A stretch of DNA of 64,000 nt. It comes from Lachnospiraceae bacterium. Lineage in GTDB: Bacteria; Bacillota; Clostridia; Lachnospirales; Lachnospiraceae. The DNA lies in contig JAFRNR010000036.1 of NCBI GenBank assembly GCA_017430085.1, positions 17,156-81,155 on the forward strand, read 5' to 3'. Shown piece by piece: positions 1 to 8,137 of this stretch; position 1 is the stretch's first letter, and each line of letters opens with the position of its first letter. Under the pieces are notes generated by a model. It saw only the letters and a list, made by a program, of their open reading frames with translations, searched no databases and was not told the origin of the DNA. The translations under genes and the position numbers were made by a program.

Positions 1-460
1 CTTCGCGGCCGTCCACCCAGACGCGGCGGGCGGACTGGTCGATCTTCAGGCCGCGGATCTCGATGATGTTGCCCTGCTCCTCGCGCACGCCGGTCAGGCG
101 GTCGTAGCGCTGCAGATGCGCCTTCACGCGGGCCAGCAGCTCGCCGGGGCTGAAGGGCTTGGTGATGTAATCGTCCGCGCCGAGGCCCAGCCCGCGGATC
201 TTGTCGATGTCCTCCGTTTTGGCGGTCACCAGAAGGATCGGGACGTTGCTGCGCTCGCGGATGCGGCTGCAGAGCGTGAAACCGTCCAGACCCGGCAGCA
301 TCACGTCGATCAGGAAGAGGTCGTACTCCTTCTCCAGAGCCATTTTCAGGCCAGTCTCCCCATCGGCGGCGATCTCCGCCTCGAAATTGCTCAGTTCCAG
401 ATAATCTTTTTCCAGTTCGGCGATGCTGTTATCGTCTTCCACGATCAGTATCCGGCTCAT
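1..460 (-). CDS. OmpR/PhoB-type response regulator (3' end beyond window)
   Basis: Translating the minus strand from the ATG at 460 gives a receiver domain beginning MSRILIVEDDNSIAELE. It has the acidic pair EDD, the phosphoacceptor in DLFLIDVMLPGLDG, the conserved threonine region (ILLVTAKTED) and the lysine in DDYITKPFSPGELLARV. The last residues in the window (IIEIRGLKIDQSARRVWVDGRE) look like the start of an OmpR-type winged-helix domain. An in-frame ATG lies at 466, but GAGGAG is right next to it and 7 nt from the ATG at 460, so 460 is preferred. The start overlaps the end of the sensor kinase gene by 32 bp, which suggests translational coupling. The signal and target genes are unknown. 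The C-terminus is missing only because the window ends. Confidence 0.93.
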   Translation of the reverse strand, partial: MSRILIVEDDNSIAELEKDYLELSNFEAEIAADGETGLKMALEKEYDLFLIDVMLPGLDGFTLCSRIRERSNVPILLVTAKTEDIDKIRGLGLGADDYITKPFSPGELLARVKAHLQRYDRLTGVREEQGNIIEIRGLKIDQSARRVWVDGRE

Positions 461-1532
461 TGTCATTCTCCTCATACACCGGCAGTTCCAGCCGCATGCA
501 GCTGCCCTCGCCCTTCACGCTGGTGAGGACGGCGCGGCCGCCGTGGTCCTCCATGATCTTCTGCACGATGGAGAGCCCGATGCCGTTGCCGCCCGTCGAC
601 GCGCTGCGCGCCGTGTCCGCGCGGTAGAACCGGTCGAACACGTGGGGCAGATCTTCCGGGGCGATGCCCACCCCGTTGTCCTCTATTTCCGTGACGATCG
701 TCTTCCCTTCCACGTAGATCCGGAAGCCGATCGTGTTCTTCTCCTTGCTGCGGTCGCGGTATTTCACCGCGTTGGACACCACGTTGCTGACGACCCGGTG
801 CAGCTGCTCGGGGTCGACCGCGATCATGACGTCCTCCGGGACCCGGTTCTCATAGCGGGTCACCATGTCCTGCGCGTCCAGTTCCTCCTTCAGTTCCCAG
901 CGGCAGTCGGAAAAATATGCGTGTGCAGGAATCTTAATGAAATGGTACGGGATGCGGCCGCTTTCCACCAACGAGTAGAAATACAGCTGGTCCACCAGTT
1001 TTTCCATCTCTTCCGCTTTGCTGTAGATGGTGGACAGATAGCGCGCCTGTTTTTCCGGCGTGGAGGCCACGCCGTCCCGTAGGCCCTCCACGTAGCCCTT
1101 GATGGCGGTGATGGGGGTCTTCAGGTCGTGCGAGATGTTGGCGAGGATGATCTTGCCGTCCTGTTCTGTGCGGAGCTGCTCTTCCGCGCTGTTCTTGAGG
1201 CGCAGGCGCATCTCCTCGAAACTGTCGAACAGCTGGCTGAATTCCTCTTCCTCCGGCGCTTCCAGTTCATGCTCCAGATTGCCGTCGCGGATCTCGCCGG
1301 CCGCTTCCTGCAGTTTTTTGAAGGGGCGGGACAGATGCTCCTGCTGCCAGCGCAGCAGGGCCAGACTGCCCAGCAGCAGTTCCATCACGCTCAGGGCGAT
1401 CAGGATCATGCTGAACGCGGCGGTGCCGCCTTCCCATTCTTTCAGCATGGTGATCAGCGCGGCGGTCAGCAGGAACAGGGGCACCGTGACCAGTGCCAGC
1501 ACCGCCAGCAGATTTTTCTTGCTCAGCCGCAT
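429..1532 (-). CDS. Membrane sensor histidine kinase
   Basis: This 367-residue protein has two predicted membrane helices (about 9-30 and 40-60) with almost no extracytoplasmic loop. A HAMP-like linker follows (about 61-115), then a HisKA dimerisation/phosphotransfer domain with ISHDLKTP (His135) and a HATPase_c domain with N-box NAVKYR, G1 DNGVGI, F-box DRFYRAD and G2 GNGIGLSI. It should phosphorylate the regulator encoded immediately downstream. The very short external loop suggests that it senses something within the membrane, as intramembrane-sensing kinases do (inference). It lies 9 bp after the DUF5711-like gene in the same leftward operon. Confidence 0.92.
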   Translation of the reverse strand: MRLSKKNLLAVLALVTVPLFLLTAALITMLKEWEGGTAAFSMILIALSVMELLLGSLALLRWQQEHLSRPFKKLQEAAGEIRDGNLEHELEAPEEEEFSQLFDSFEEMRLRLKNSAEEQLRTEQDGKIILANISHDLKTPITAIKGYVEGLRDGVASTPEKQARYLSTIYSKAEEMEKLVDQLYFYSLVESGRIPYHFIKIPAHAYFSDCRWELKEELDAQDMVTRYENRVPEDVMIAVDPEQLHRVVSNVVSNAVKYRDRSKEKNTIGFRIYVEGKTIVTEIEDNGVGIAPEDLPHVFDRFYRADTARSASTGGNGIGLSIVQKIMEDHGGRAVLTSVKGEGSCMRLELPVYEENDNEPDTDRGRR

Positions 1533-1541
1533 TTTTTCTCC

Positions 1542-2705
1542 TTACCGGAAACCGTACTGGAGGATCCGGTTCCCGTCCAGCTGCAGCAGTTTCTTCCCCA
1601 TCAGGTACAGGGCGGTGCCGGGCTGCGGCAGGGTGCCGGAAAAATAGGAACGGCCGGAGTAATCCCACAGATCTACTGTGCCGTCCGTCTGCAGCATGAC
1701 CAGTTCGGTGCCCAGGGTCAGGCCGCGGGCGCCGCTGCTCAGTTTCTTGGAAAAGCATTCCTTGCCGTTGTCGTCATAGACCGACAGGATCAGGTCGCCG
1801 GTACCGGCTTCCGGGCAGAGGAAGGCCTCGTGGCGGTTGGCCGCCGCGTAGGATATGATCTCGCCCGGGAAGAGAATGGTCTCCTTGAGTTCGGGCTTGT
1901 TTTCCTGCTCCAGCGAGTAGATCTCCAGGCCGTCCTCGGAGACGGCCGCGACCCGCTTGCTGCTCATATAGTCGATCTGCGTGAGCAGATGGCCTTCGTG
2001 GTTGAAGAAGCCCACCAGGCGGTTGGCTTCGCTGCGGCCCACGGTGAAGTTATAAAAGACAAGCTGGCTGTTCAGGTTGCCGCTCTGGGAGCTGACCATG
2101 GACATGACCAGGCCGCTGCCGTCCGGGGAGAGGGCCATGGCCATCGGGTAGCCGCTGACCGCCATTTCCTGGCTGATCTCGATGTCCAGCCGGATGCCCA
2201 GTTCGTTGTAAAAGCAGATCAGGCTGTTCAGGTCGCGTTCCAGCGCCACCGCCGTCACGCCGGTGGACGAGATGGCGGCGTTGATGATGGGCTCCGCCGT
2301 GGTGAAGCGGCCGCATTCGCCGCTCTTGTCCAGGATCACGGCCGTATTGCCGTACATGTCCGCCAGCAGCGCGTAGCCTTCGTGGCCGATGAAGCGCGGG
2401 GCGTTCATGGAATAATTGACGTTCCACAGTTCCCGGCCCTCGCTGTTCAGGAAGCTCGCGCCGTCCGCCGAATAGCGCAGCAGGCCGTTATTGAACACGG
2501 CGACGCCGGCCTGGCCGGAAGCCGCTATGGTATAGCTCTTTTCGATCCCGGCGCGCGTGAAGCCGTTCCTCTTGTGGAGGAAGAACCACAGCAGGCCGCC
2601 GAGCACGGCCAGCGCCGCCAGGATCAGCAGCGCCAGGCGCCCCGGGCGGATATGTCTGCGGACTGTTTCCAGGTCCCGTTCGTCTTGATTGTCTGTCGTG
2701 CTCAC
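1542..2705 (-). CDS. Membrane-anchored DUF5711-like protein
   Basis: The 387-residue protein has a short basic cytoplasmic N-terminus and one membrane helix (about 26-47). The rest is extracytoplasmic and rich in short beta strands with repeated patterns such as GNTAVILDKSG and DGTVDLWDYSGRSY, which suggest a beta-propeller. Size and layout resemble the DUF5711 family of clostridial membrane proteins, whose function is not known. The ATG overlaps the end of rsmA by 4 bp and the sensor kinase follows after 9 bp, so a link to envelope sensing is possible but is only inferred from position. Confidence 0.7.
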   Translation of the reverse strand: MSTTDNQDERDLETVRRHIRPGRLALLILAALAVLGGLLWFFLHKRNGFTRAGIEKSYTIAASGQAGVAVFNNGLLRYSADGASFLNSEGRELWNVNYSMNAPRFIGHEGYALLADMYGNTAVILDKSGECGRFTTAEPIINAAISSTGVTAVALERDLNSLICFYNELGIRLDIEISQEMAVSGYPMAMALSPDGSGLVMSMVSSQSGNLNSQLVFYNFTVGRSEANRLVGFFNHEGHLLTQIDYMSSKRVAAVSEDGLEIYSLEQENKPELKETILFPGEIISYAAANRHEAFLCPEAGTGDLILSVYDDNGKECFSKKLSSGARGLTLGTELVMLQTDGTVDLWDYSGRSYFSGTLPQPGTALYLMGKKLLQLDGNRILQYGFR

Positions 2706-3607
2706 GAAGAAGTCTCCTTCTGTTCTTTATCGTCCGGACGGGTCATGTCCCATAAAATGTCCGAAAGGGCCGCGAACTGCGCCAGGCTCAGGCGCTCGCC
2801 GCGGATGCGGGGGTCCAGTCCCATCGCCGTCAGCGCTTTCTCCGCCTGCTCCCGGCTCACCCCGAGCGGCACATACCCGGCCAGCGCGTTGGCCAGCGTT
2901 TTCCGCCGCTGCAGAAACGCCGCCTTGGCCGTCGCGAACAGGAAATCCGCGTTCCGGCACTGCGCCGCGGGACCGTTCAGCGCCTCCAGGCACACCACCG
3001 CGGACGAAACTTTCGGCTGCGGCAGGAATGCGTGCGGCGGGACGGAAAGCACGATGCGGGGCTGCGCGTAATACTGCACGGAGACAGACAGATAGCCGTA
3101 CTCCTTCGTCCCCGGCGCCGCAGCCATGCGCTCGCCCACCTCGGCCTGCACCATGACAGTGAGGGAGGAAAACAGGTCCCCCTGCTTCAGCAGCGCCATC
3201 AGGATAGGGGAGGTGATGTAATAGGGCAGGTTGGCCACCACTTTGACCGGCGGCGTGATGCCGTGCTCCGCGAGGAGGCGCGGGATGTCCTGCTTCAGGA
3301 TGTCGCCCCAGACGACGGTCACGTTGTCGAAGCCGCGCAGCGAATCCGCCAGCACCGGCTCCAGCTTGCGGTCGATCTCCACCGCGATGACGCGGCCGGC
3401 CTCCGCAGAAAGGTACTGCGTCAGCGTCCCGATGCCCGGCCCGATCTCCAGGACCGTGTCCTCCGGGCCCAGGCCGGCCGCCGCCGCAATGCCCTCGGGC
3501 ACCGATGCGTCGATCAGGAAGTTCTGGCCGTAGCCCTTCTTGATCAGAAAGTCGTGGCGGGCCAGGAGCTCTTTGGTTTTTTGGGGGTCGGCCAGGAACG
3601 GCTGCAT
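2702..3607 (-). CDS. rsmA: 16S rRNA (A1518/A1519-N6) dimethyltransferase RsmA/KsgA
   Basis: RsmA transfers four methyl groups from S-adenosylmethionine to two adjacent adenosines near the 3' end of 16S rRNA during late 30S assembly. The 301-residue length is normal. Visible motifs are GYGQNFLID at the N-terminus, SAM motif I VLEIGPGIGTLTQ (about residue 50), the acidic residue in VIAVEIDRKL, and the catalytic NLPYYITSPIL (about 127). It lies 10 bp after tatD, its usual neighbour in Firmicutes, and overlaps the next gene by 4 bp. Confidence 0.96.
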   Translation of the reverse strand: MQPFLADPQKTKELLARHDFLIKKGYGQNFLIDASVPEGIAAAAGLGPEDTVLEIGPGIGTLTQYLSAEAGRVIAVEIDRKLEPVLADSLRGFDNVTVVWGDILKQDIPRLLAEHGITPPVKVVANLPYYITSPILMALLKQGDLFSSLTVMVQAEVGERMAAAPGTKEYGYLSVSVQYYAQPRIVLSVPPHAFLPQPKVSSAVVCLEALNGPAAQCRNADFLFATAKAAFLQRRKTLANALAGYVPLGVSREQAEKALTAMGLDPRIRGERLSLAQFAALSDILWDMTRPDDKEQKETSS

Positions 3608-3617
3608 GCGTCACCTC

Positions 3618-4406
3618 TTACGCCAGGCGGTAGAAGCGCCGGGCATTCTCGAAACAAATCCGCTCGACCTCCGCCGGGTCCGTTTCCCGCAGGCGGGCGA
3701 TCTCGTTCACCACATAGGAAAGCAGGCGGGAATCATTCCGCCGGCCTCGGAACGGCTCGGGAGCCAGATACGGACAGTCCGTTTCCAGCAGGATCCGGTC
3801 CATCGGCATATATTGTACCACTTCTTTCAGCTTTCGTCCATTCTTAAATGTGACGACGCCGCCGATCCCCAGATAATGGCCCATGTCCAGGTACAGCTTC
3901 GCCATTTCCTTCTCATACCCGAAGCAGTGCATCACCAGGGACAGGTCCGCGCCGCCGGCTTCCCGGATCAGCGCCAGCGTGTCCGCGGCCGCCTCCCGGC
4001 TGTGGATGACGCCGGGCAGGCCGGCCTCCTTCATCAGTTCCAGCTGGAAGCGGAACCAGCGCTGCTGCAGGGGACGGGACGTCTTATCCGGGTAATCGCC
4101 GTGGTAATCCAGGCCGATCTCCCCGACCGCAACGCAGCGCGGATGCCGCAAATATCCCCGCAGCCGTTCTCCCGCCGCGTCCTCTCCGAGCGCCTCCAGT
4201 TCGTCCACGCAGTCCGGATGCACGCCGGCCGCGGCCCACGCGAACGGATACCGCTCCGCCAGCGCGAGCGAAGCCTCTGTGCCGGCCAGGTCGGCCCCGA
4301 TGTTCACCAGGCCGCCGATCCCGGCCCCGGGCAGCGCCGCCAGGACCTCTTCCCGGTCCTCCGCGAACTGCCGGCTGTCATAATGGGTGTGCGTATCGAA
4401 AATCAT
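3618..4406 (-). CDS. tatD: TatD family metal-dependent deoxyribonuclease/hydrolase
   Basis: A TatD-type TIM-barrel hydrolase of 262 residues. The N-terminal DTHTHYD supplies two metal ligands. Others are GEIGLDYHGDY (Glu), VIHSREA (His), MHCFGY (His) and the closing ETDCPYLAPEPFRG (Asp). The reading frame is open to 4496, but the ATG at 4406 is chosen because GGAGAC lies 4 nt upstream and the protein then starts MIFDTHTHYD, as TatD proteins usually do. It is first in the tatD-rsmA-DUF5711-kinase-regulator operon. The family has 3'-5' DNase activity, and its exact role in Clostridia is not settled. Confidence 0.93.
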   Translation of the reverse strand: MIFDTHTHYDSRQFAEDREEVLAALPGAGIGGLVNIGADLAGTEASLALAERYPFAWAAAGVHPDCVDELEALGEDAAGERLRGYLRHPRCVAVGEIGLDYHGDYPDKTSRPLQQRWFRFQLELMKEAGLPGVIHSREAAADTLALIREAGGADLSLVMHCFGYEKEMAKLYLDMGHYLGIGGVVTFKNGRKLKEVVQYMPMDRILLETDCPYLAPEPFRGRRNDSRLLSYVVNEIARLRETDPAEVERICFENARRFYRLA

Positions 4407-4434
4407 GTTTGTCTCCATCAAGTCTGTTTGTCTT

Positions 4435-4464
4435 ATTATAATACAACGGGACCGGTCTGTACAA
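4435..4464 (-). promoter_or_regulatory. Candidate promoter for the tatD operon
   Basis: On the minus strand, TATAAT (4435-4440) is preceded at 18 bp by TTGTAC (4459-4464). The start site would lie about 22 nt upstream of the tatD ATG. The -35 element is only a partial match. Confidence 0.45.
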
Positions 4465-4744
4465 TGCATCCGGCCCTCTCTTTTTCGCCCCGGCAAAGCA
4501 AAAACTGTACGGTACTCTTATATATATAATAAAGTGTTTACTATATCAATAAGCCAAAAGCCAGGCCAGATCAAAGCGGATGCCATTTTGTCGATTTGTG
4601 TCTTTTGCCTTATATTCCATCAATAAATTATTGTTCATACTTTTTTGCAATCTGTATCATAATGCCTGTTTATGTTATTTTTGCAATCTGTTATCCGCAT
4701 ATCTTTTTCTTTATGAGGAATTTGGTTCTTTTTTTATCGTTTTA

Positions 4745-4773
4745 TTGACACTGGAAACATCTCTTGATAAAAT
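4745..4773 (+). promoter_or_regulatory. Promoter for the TAXI-TRAP operon
   Basis: TTGACA (4745-4750), a 17-bp spacer and TAAAAT (4768-4773), ending 99 bp before the start codon. The 4407-4872 gap between the divergent tatD and TAXI genes is clearly AT-rich compared with its surroundings. Apart from this promoter, the opposing tatD promoter and a small hairpin near 4808-4823, I see nothing in it. Confidence 0.7.
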
Positions 4774-4872
4774 ACTGCTTAACAGAGTGCGCGGCCTATA
4801 TCTCCGAAAAACGGTTTTCCGTTTCTCAGACAGGCTTATAAAGATTTGCGCACCTGAAAGGAAGGAGAAAAC

Positions 4873-5853
4873 ATGAAAAAAGTACTGGCTCTTCTGTTAG
4901 TCCTGGCCATGGTTCTCTCGCTGGCTGCCTGCGGCGGGAACAAAGGCGATGACAAAGGTTCCGAAGCCCCCAGCGGCGGCGCCAAGCTGACCTTCACCAC
5001 CGGCGGCGAGCAGGGCACTTACTACGGCTTCGGCACCGTGCTGGCCGGCAAAGTAAGCGACAAGACCGCCACCAAGGTCACCGCCATCACCTCCGGCGGT
5101 TCCAAGGCCAACATCGAAGCGATGGCCAAGAACGATGCCCAGCTGGGCTTCGTCCAGTCCGACGTGGCCGCCTATGCCAACAAGGGCACCCGTCTGTTCG
5201 ACAAGGCTGACACGTCCTTCTCGGCCGTGGCCGCCCTGTACATGGAGCAGGTCCAGATCGTTACCCTGGATCCCAACATCAAGTCCGTTGCGGATCTGAA
5301 GGGCAAGAGCGTTTCCATCGGCGCTTCCGGTTCCGGTGTGTACTTCAACGCGGTCGACGTGCTGGGCGCTTACGGCATCGATGCGGACAAGGACATCAAC
5401 CCCACCTACCAGTCCTTCGGTGACAGCGTAGAATCCCTGCAGGACGGCAAGATCGACGCCGCGTTCGTCGTTGCCGGCGCTCCCACCACCGCCGTGACCT
5501 CTCTGGCCGCGACCAAGAAGGTGTACCTGGTCAGCCTGGATGACGAGCACATCAACAAGCTGATCACGGAATCCCCTTACTACAGCAAGAACGTCATTGC
5601 CAAGGACGTGTACGACACGCCTGAAGACGTGACCACCGTGGCCGTGATGGCCGTTGTCATCGCCCGCAACGACGTGGCGGAAGCTGACGTGTACAACTTC
5701 ATCTCCACCATCTTCGAAAACAAGGCGGATATCGCTTCCGCGCATGCCAAGGGCAATGAACTGGATCTGAACTTTGCGGCCTCCTACGGCTCCATCTCCT
5801 ATCATCCCGGCGCGGTGAAGTACTTCACCGAAAAGGGTGTCAAGACTCCGTAA
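4873..5853 (+). CDS. TAXI family TRAP transporter substrate-binding lipoprotein
   Basis: The extracytoplasmic solute receptor of a TRAP-type secondary transporter. Residues 1-20 are a lipoprotein signal ending LSLAAC, with Cys20 as the lipidated residue. The mature protein begins KLTFTTGGEQGTYYGFGTVLA, the typical TAXI opening, and contains QSDVAAYA, GKSVSIGASGSGVYFNA and DGKIDAAFVVAGAPTTAV. The 326-residue length is normal. Substrates of TAXI systems are usually carboxylates such as glutamate or 2-oxoacids, and nothing here identifies the ligand. AAGGAAGGAGA lies upstream of the ATG. The cognate permease follows after a 161-bp gap containing a hairpin. Confidence 0.94.
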   Translation: MKKVLALLLVLAMVLSLAACGGNKGDDKGSEAPSGGAKLTFTTGGEQGTYYGFGTVLAGKVSDKTATKVTAITSGGSKANIEAMAKNDAQLGFVQSDVAAYANKGTRLFDKADTSFSAVAALYMEQVQIVTLDPNIKSVADLKGKSVSIGASGSGVYFNAVDVLGAYGIDADKDINPTYQSFGDSVESLQDGKIDAAFVVAGAPTTAVTSLAATKKVYLVSLDDEHINKLITESPYYSKNVIAKDVYDTPEDVTTVAVMAVVIARNDVAEADVYNFISTIFENKADIASAHAKGNELDLNFAASYGSISYHPGAVKYFTEKGVKTP

Positions 5854-5865
5854 TGCTGTCTTCGG

Positions 5866-5902
5866 CCGGCGGTCTCTGCCTGCGGGCGGAGCCGCCGGTT
5901 TT
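5866..5902 (+). terminator. Intra-operon hairpin between binding protein and permease
   Basis: CCGGCGG (5866-5872) pairs with CCGCCGG (5892-5898), and CTCTGCC/GGCGGAG extends the stem inward. TTTT follows. It is probably a partial terminator or mRNA-stabilising hairpin that makes the binding protein more abundant than the permease (inference). Confidence 0.6.
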
Positions 5903-6014
5903 CGTGATTTCGGGAGGTAAATGCCGCGGTGCCAATGGATCTCTGCTCCGTTACAGGATCCATTCGTTCTGCGGCATTGCCTGTTCACATCCATCGTGAA
6001 AAGGAAAACTGAAT

Positions 6015-7988
6015 ATGGAAAACGAAAAAACCATCCCGGAAGGGATGAACCAGAACCCCGACGTCGGCACCGCGGCCGACGTTGAGGCTATCATGAAAAA
6101 ATACGACAACGAATCCAATACCCGGATCTGGGAGGGCGTTCCCGGCGCGATCGTCCGCTGGATCAGCATCCTCTTCTCCGTGTACTGCATCGCTGTCACA
6201 CTGCTCAGCAAGGAAATGCCGGAGATCCGCCTGACCCGCTTCCTGGGCCTGATCGTGATCATCGGCTATCTGTACTATCCCATCAAAAAAGGCGTGCAGA
6301 AGGTCAATTACCTGCCCTGGTATGATATCGTCATTATGATCCTGGGAAGCGCGCCCTTCTTCTATTTTGCTTTCAACGCCAAGAAGATCGTGTTTGAAGC
6401 GACCTCGGTCACGGACAAATGGTATATGGTGGTCATGGCCATCGTTTCCATCCTGGCCCTGATGGAACTCTGCCGCCGCTGCGTGGGCATCCCGATCCTC
6501 TGTGTGGTAGGCGCCCTGCTGATCTATACCTTCTCCACGGTGCGTTTCGGCAAGGTGATCTATGACCTGTTCTACACCACCAGCGGTGTCATGAACACGC
6601 CCATCAACGTGTGCGCCAAATATATCGTGGTATTCATCATCTTCGGCGCATTCCTGGAACGGACCGGCATTTCGTCCTTCTTCATTGACCTGGCCAACAG
6701 CCTGTGCGGTTCCAGCGCCGGCGGCCCCGCCAAGGTGGCGGTGGTCTCCTCCGCGCTGTGCGGCATGGTGTCCGGTTCCTCCGTGGGCAACACGGTGACC
6801 ACCGGTTCCGTGACCATCCCGATGATGAAGCGCTGCGGCTATAAGCCGGAATTCGCCGGCGCCGTGGAAGCGGCCTCCTCCACCGGCGGCCAGATCATGC
6901 CGCCCATCATGGGCGCCGCCGCCTTCCTGATGGCGGAATACATGGGCGTGCCGTACGGCACCGTCGCCCTGAAGGCGATCCTGCCCGCCGTCCTGTACTT
7001 CCTGGGCATTTACCTTGCCGTCCATCTGGAAGCCCGCAAGCTGAACCTGAGGGGCATTCCCAAGAGCGAGCTGCCCAAGATGAAGAGCCTGCTGCCGAAG
7101 ATGTATCTGCTGCTGCCGCTGGTCGTGCTGGTCATCATCGTGGCCACCAATATGCTGACCATGCAGATGGCCGCGACGATCGCCATCTTCTGCTGCATCC
7201 TCGTCGGCCTGATCAACAGAGATAACCGCCTGACCCTGGGCAAGGTCTTCGAAGCCCTGGAAGCCGGCGGCAAGGGCTCCATCACCGTCGCCGTGGCCTG
7301 CGCCATGGCCGGTCTGGTTGCCGGCTGCATCACCTCCACCGGTCTGGCCTCCGACCTGATCCGCGTGATCGTTCAGGTTTCCGGCGGCCGTCCGCTGATC
7401 GCCCTGTTCCTGACCATGCTGTGCTGCATCGTGCTGGGCATGGGCGTGCCGACCACCGCTAACTACTGCATCATGGCCGCCACCTGCGCGCCTATCCTGA
7501 TCGACCCCCGCATCGGTGTGCCGCTGGTCGCCGCCCACTTCTTCGTGTTCTATTTCGGCATCGTGGCGGATATCACGCCGCCCGTCGCGCTGGCCGCCTA
7601 TGCCGGCTCCGCCATTGCGAAAGCGCCGCCCATGAAGACCGCATTCAACGCGACCCGGATCGCTATCGCCGCGTTCATCGTGCCTTATATCCTGGCCATG
7701 AACCCGGCCATGGTATTCGAGTTCGGCGATGCCACCGGCGGGGCCGTAGCCCTGCAGGTCGTCCTGATCATCGTCACGTCCATCCTGGGCATCTTCGGCG
7801 TGGCTGCGGCCCTGAACGGGTTCCTGTTCAAGCCGATCCACCCGCTTCTGCGCATCGTGCTGGCCGGCGGCGGTCTGTGCATGATGATCCCCGGCGTGCT
7901 GACCGACGCCATCGGCTTCGTTCTGGTTGCCGCCGTCGTGGTGTTCCAGAAGCTGTTTGCCAAAGACAAGGCCCCTGCCGCTGCCTGA
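6015..7988 (+). CDS. TRAP transporter permease, fused DctQ-DctM (4TM/12TM) type
   Basis: A 657-residue polytopic membrane protein that joins the small (DctQ) and large (DctM) TRAP subunits, as is usual when the receptor is of the TAXI class. The N-terminal 55 residues are hydrophilic and about 16 hydrophobic segments follow. Conserved DctM stretches include GGPAKVAVVSSALCGMVSGS, TGGQIMPPIMGAAAF and GMGVPTTANYCIMA. It should couple uptake of the TAXI-bound substrate to an ion gradient, usually sodium. No other gene is needed to complete the transporter. A strong terminator follows. Confidence 0.94.
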   Translation: MENEKTIPEGMNQNPDVGTAADVEAIMKKYDNESNTRIWEGVPGAIVRWISILFSVYCIAVTLLSKEMPEIRLTRFLGLIVIIGYLYYPIKKGVQKVNYLPWYDIVIMILGSAPFFYFAFNAKKIVFEATSVTDKWYMVVMAIVSILALMELCRRCVGIPILCVVGALLIYTFSTVRFGKVIYDLFYTTSGVMNTPINVCAKYIVVFIIFGAFLERTGISSFFIDLANSLCGSSAGGPAKVAVVSSALCGMVSGSSVGNTVTTGSVTIPMMKRCGYKPEFAGAVEAASSTGGQIMPPIMGAAAFLMAEYMGVPYGTVALKAILPAVLYFLGIYLAVHLEARKLNLRGIPKSELPKMKSLLPKMYLLLPLVVLVIIVATNMLTMQMAATIAIFCCILVGLINRDNRLTLGKVFEALEAGGKGSITVAVACAMAGLVAGCITSTGLASDLIRVIVQVSGGRPLIALFLTMLCCIVLGMGVPTTANYCIMAATCAPILIDPRIGVPLVAAHFFVFYFGIVADITPPVALAAYAGSAIAKAPPMKTAFNATRIAIAAFIVPYILAMNPAMVFEFGDATGGAVALQVVLIIVTSILGIFGVAAALNGFLFKPIHPLLRIVLAGGGLCMMIPGVLTDAIGFVLVAAVVVFQKLFAKDKAPAAA

Positions 7989-8026
7989 CCGGCGCCAAGC
8001 CGCTGACAGTCCGGCCGGACCTTCCC

Positions 8027-8057
8027 GGACGCCCTCTTCGGAGGGCGTCCTTTTTTT
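8027..8057 (+). terminator. Rho-independent terminator after TRAP permease
   Basis: A perfect 10-bp stem GGACGCCCTC/GAGGGCGTCC around a TTCG tetraloop, followed by T7. Confidence 0.95.
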
Positions 8058-8137
8058 ATGGACTTTTTCGGCAAGATGTGGTTTAATAGGGACTAAGGTT
8101 CCCAGCGCCTAAAATCCTTAACAGGAGGATAGTCCCT

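Noticed and set aside
1128..3071. 647-codon plus-strand frame
   Set aside because: Runs opposite to the kinase, DUF5711-like and rsmA genes, which are clearly real.
4407..4872. Riboswitch upstream of the TAXI gene
   Set aside because: The AT-rich leader shows only one small hairpin and no conserved riboswitch core that I recognise.
5985..7841. 618-codon open frame on the minus strand
   Set aside because: Antisense to the TRAP permease, extremely rich in His, Asp and Gly, with no recognisable motif.
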